From Vitellaria paradoxa (Eukaryota > Streptophyta > Magnoliopsida > Ericales > Sapotaceae), in NCBI GenBank assembly GCA_019916065.1, contig CM034241.1, positions 16,345,228-16,409,227 of the forward strand: a stretch of 64,000 nucleotides of DNA. Reading direction: 5' to 3'. A program made the translations under genes and the position numbers. This document shows positions 61,432-64,000 of this stretch, piece after piece; position 1 is the stretch's first letter, and each line of letters starts with the position of its first letter. Under the pieces are notes generated by a model. The model saw only the letters and a list, made by a program, of their open reading frames with translations. It was not told where the DNA came from and searched no databases.

Positions 61432-63060
61432 TTACGATGACTTCATTGTATCTATATATTTTTAAGAAATAGAAGTTGATCGGGGCAACAAAAAGAATTT
61501 GAAACTGTTACTTGGAGACATAGAGCAGTAGATAGCTAATCTGAAGCATAAATGATGCAGTAAGATGATTTGTTTACACAATAGGAAGACTTTTTGCAGC
61601 TCATCAATTTTTAGTTATGGTTTGATATTCACTAAATAATGGGAATATATTGTTTGATTTTGATTACTGCTTTTAGGAATTCCTCGGAGAGTTCTCATGA
61701 TTGGAACATTGCCTATGGTGAAATTGGAGTTTGGAGTCTTTGTCTGATATTTTAGGAAAAACTAATGCTATGTTTGGATAATGGATTTGTGGAGGGAAAG
61801 AAATCTCTAGGAAATGAAAGTACTTATTCAATTTTTATGGTTGGCAAATATCCATTCATTTGATTCTCATTCTTCTACACCAACCAAAAATTGAAAGAAA
61901 TTTAACTTCTTTCACATCAGTTCTCTTTCCATGCTTCCATTTTAAATTTAATACAACAGAGAGTCTTCCTTCTCTATGAGAGGTTGTTCAATAACAACAA
62001 CAAACAACAGTTCTCTATAGTTCTACACTACTTGCACAACAAGAAGTTTTCTTCTGTATGAGGGAAAAGATGGGAAAAAAATTTGAAGTGATGGAAGTTA
62101 AGTGTAAAATGAATGGATATTAGTGAAAAAAAAGGCAACAGCAAAAAGTTGAATATGTATATGTAATTTAATTTCTCTTTAATTTTTCTTTGTAGTTGAG
62201 GCAAGTAATTATTGTTATTATTATTATTTTTTCCACGAAAAGGTTATGTAACAAGTTGTGTGACCACTATGTCAGCTTTAAACTTGAGAGGCTTAGAAGC
62301 TAGAAGGATCCCAACCTTTGTGATATTTCACAATTTAATGAAAATTTAGATCTTCTTCCTGCAAATTGTCTAAGGGTACGGTTGTAATTCCTAAAGAAAT
62401 GACATAATGAAAAGGCTGGAATATTTTCAATTATTTATCTAAACAAATGAAGTGATTTAAAAAATATAAACGCTTTAAAGGACATTTTTTTTCTTGTATG
62501 CTTGGGTTAATTTGTAATGGTAATTTAATGAGGGTGCCGGTTCTCTTTTGAATTCATTCAGTAAGATTTTTTTGGTGGTTCTTACAAATTATTGTAGATT
62601 TTGGAATATGGACTAAAGATTTGCTTTTGAGTTTTCTATTCAGCGCGGAAAGATTATATGAAAAAAATTAATTAAGAAAATGCACTTAGATTAGACTAGG
62701 GTGGGATAGTTATCAAAATGCTTGCGGGAGGAGTCCACTTTCTTGGACAAATCTTGATTAACAATCTTATCTTAGTGTTGAAGGAATTTCTCCTTTGAAG
62801 TCTGGAAACAAAGTCAGATTACTTGTTGATTTTAAAACGTACATAGGATCCTATTTCATAAGGGCTTAACTAGTTTATACATTCCAAGGAACTATTAACC
62901 ATAAAAGACTAAAAACGTGGCTTGAGGCTTGGCAACTAGAATTTTTTACCACTACTAATGATTTACATCCATTGATTGACTCATTAATGACTATTGACTT
63001 TAAATAGTAAATTTAGAATTTTATATACTTGTTTTTTCATATTATCCTAATTTGAGAATT
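61432..63060. other. Sequence downstream of the small gene, no feature identified
   Basis: AT-rich with no recognised coding sequence. It could hold further exons or 3' UTR of the small gene if the exon at 61408 is not terminal. Confidence 0.4.
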
Positions 63061-63069
63061 TCGTTGTGG

Positions 63070-64000
63070 TGTCCCGTACTAGTAACATGCTGTATCGGAT
63101 CTCGGGTGTGGTGAAAAATGGGTAATAGTTGAGTAGCGCATTCCCTCTAAGAAAAACACCTCATCGGCATCCCGGTGTGATGAGGAGTAGGTGGGTTCCC
63201 ATACATTAATGGAAGGCTATGGATAAAGAAGTTAGTTTCGGAGAGTAGGTTTTGGACAACAACTTGGAATATAGACTGAATAATGAGAAAACTAAGGGTA
63301 GGAGAAAAGTTAATATAGCCTGGCTACAAGAGCTAAGTGGATGGGGAAAATAATCTAAAGTCATTAAAAATACTTGTTTTAAACTTTGGTAATTGAGAAA
63401 AGTTAAGAATAGAGATAGGAATAATTATCAATAGGGATCTCATTGATGAGGCTGTGAGTGCTAAGAGAATATGGGATAGAATAATATTTATAGAATTTAT
63501 ACTAGGTGAAGAGACGATTAGACAAGAAACAACAAAACAACACTTTTGAGAAAATATGGATGGACTTATTGAAGAAAGATTTAATGGAGAAAAAAAATCT
63601 TTATGGGAGATTTTAATGGGCATGTGGGAAGAAAAAATAGAGGTTCTGAGATGTTGTAATGAGATTATATATTTGGAGTTAAAAATGAGGGAGGTGAATC
63701 AATTCAAGAGTTTGCTAAGGCATACGACTTAGTAATAGCAAATACTTGTTTTAGAAAGAGAAATACTTAATAACATTTAGAAGGATCTAATAGTAGTCAA
63801 ATAGATTTTTTTCCTTACCAGAATTCTCGATCATGCTTCATGTAAAGATTATAAGGTAATACTGAGTGAGAATCTAATCAAACAACATAGATTAGTGGTA
63901 TTAAATGAGTTTATTAAGAAGTGGAAGAGAAGGAATATAGAATATACACTTCCAAAAACTAAGTGGTGGAACCTAGAAGAAGAAAAATAAGTGGCTTTGA
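63070..64000 (+). pseudogene. RTE-clade LINE, 5' part, degraded; runs off the window
   Basis: A non-coding leader (63070-63230, with CCCGGTGTGATGAGG) precedes endonuclease-like sequence in shifting frames: TTWNI near 63257, NRDLIDEAVSAKRIWD, MGDFNGHVGRKNRGSE near 63603-63650, and SQIDFF then DYKVILSENLIKQHRLVV near 63800-63900. These are the GDFNGHVG, QIDFFL and HRLLV blocks of RTE endonucleases. Stops and frameshifts are frequent. The reverse transcriptase should lie to the right of the window. It is a different, more decayed copy from the one at 11785-21166. Confidence 0.75.

Noticed and set aside
1..64000. tRNA or rRNA genes, CRISPR arrays, bacterial-type operons
   Set aside because: No cloverleaf, rRNA block or regularly spaced repeat-spacer array was recognised. 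GGTATCAGAGC sites are retroelement primer-binding sites, not tRNA genes.

Overview
The window is nuclear DNA of a flowering plant, most likely a eudicot. The evidence is AT-rich sequence with spliced genes (GT-AG introns) and many plant-type transposable elements: Ty1/copia, Ty3/gypsy chromovirus, plant L1 and RTE LINEs, Mutator-like elements (MULEs), MITEs and TRIMs. The species cannot be identified from the sequence. There are only two host genes with good support, and nearly all the rest is mobile DNA in various stages of decay.

Left half (1-34.3 kb). One minus-strand gene occupies this part: a HAD-superfamily phosphatase of the plant glycerol-3-phosphatase (GPP) type. Five exons join in phase (34312-34234, 30730-30506, 1855-1795, 1651-1504, 1355-1276); the last part of the coding sequence lies off the left edge. 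Its second intron is 28,650 bp and is packed with transposons: a hAT-like MITE (2033-2696), a 6.1-kb L1 LINE (2886-8978), a TRIM (9190-9527) and an old copia element (11002-30405). The copia element itself holds an RTE LINE (11785-21166), which in turn holds a gypsy chromovirus (14159-20555); a second copia element (23328-28318) sits elsewhere in the same copia. Target-site duplications or interrupted reading frames support each layer of nesting. Other introns of the gene carry a TRIM (901-1225) and a three-LTR TRIM array (32331-32885). A MITE ends about 125 bp upstream of the start codon.

Middle (34.4-46.8 kb). No gene is seen. The stretch is dominated by LTRs of one large-LTR family, mostly in minus orientation. 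Two are clean solo LTRs with 5-bp target duplications (35356-37111 and 43121-45460); the others are degraded and apparently nested.

Right half (46.8-64 kb). Two decayed MULEs lie on the minus strand (49.1-51.6 kb and 53.4-57.4 kb). Next to the second is a broken plant-mobile-domain (PMD) gene (52.4-53.0 kb). The second MULE transposase is split by a 1.6-kb solo LTR. At 60199-61431 (+) a short spliced plant gene of unknown function is inferred from four exons. The window ends inside a degraded plus-strand RTE LINE (about 63.1-64.0 kb). No rRNA, tRNA or CRISPR array was recognised.
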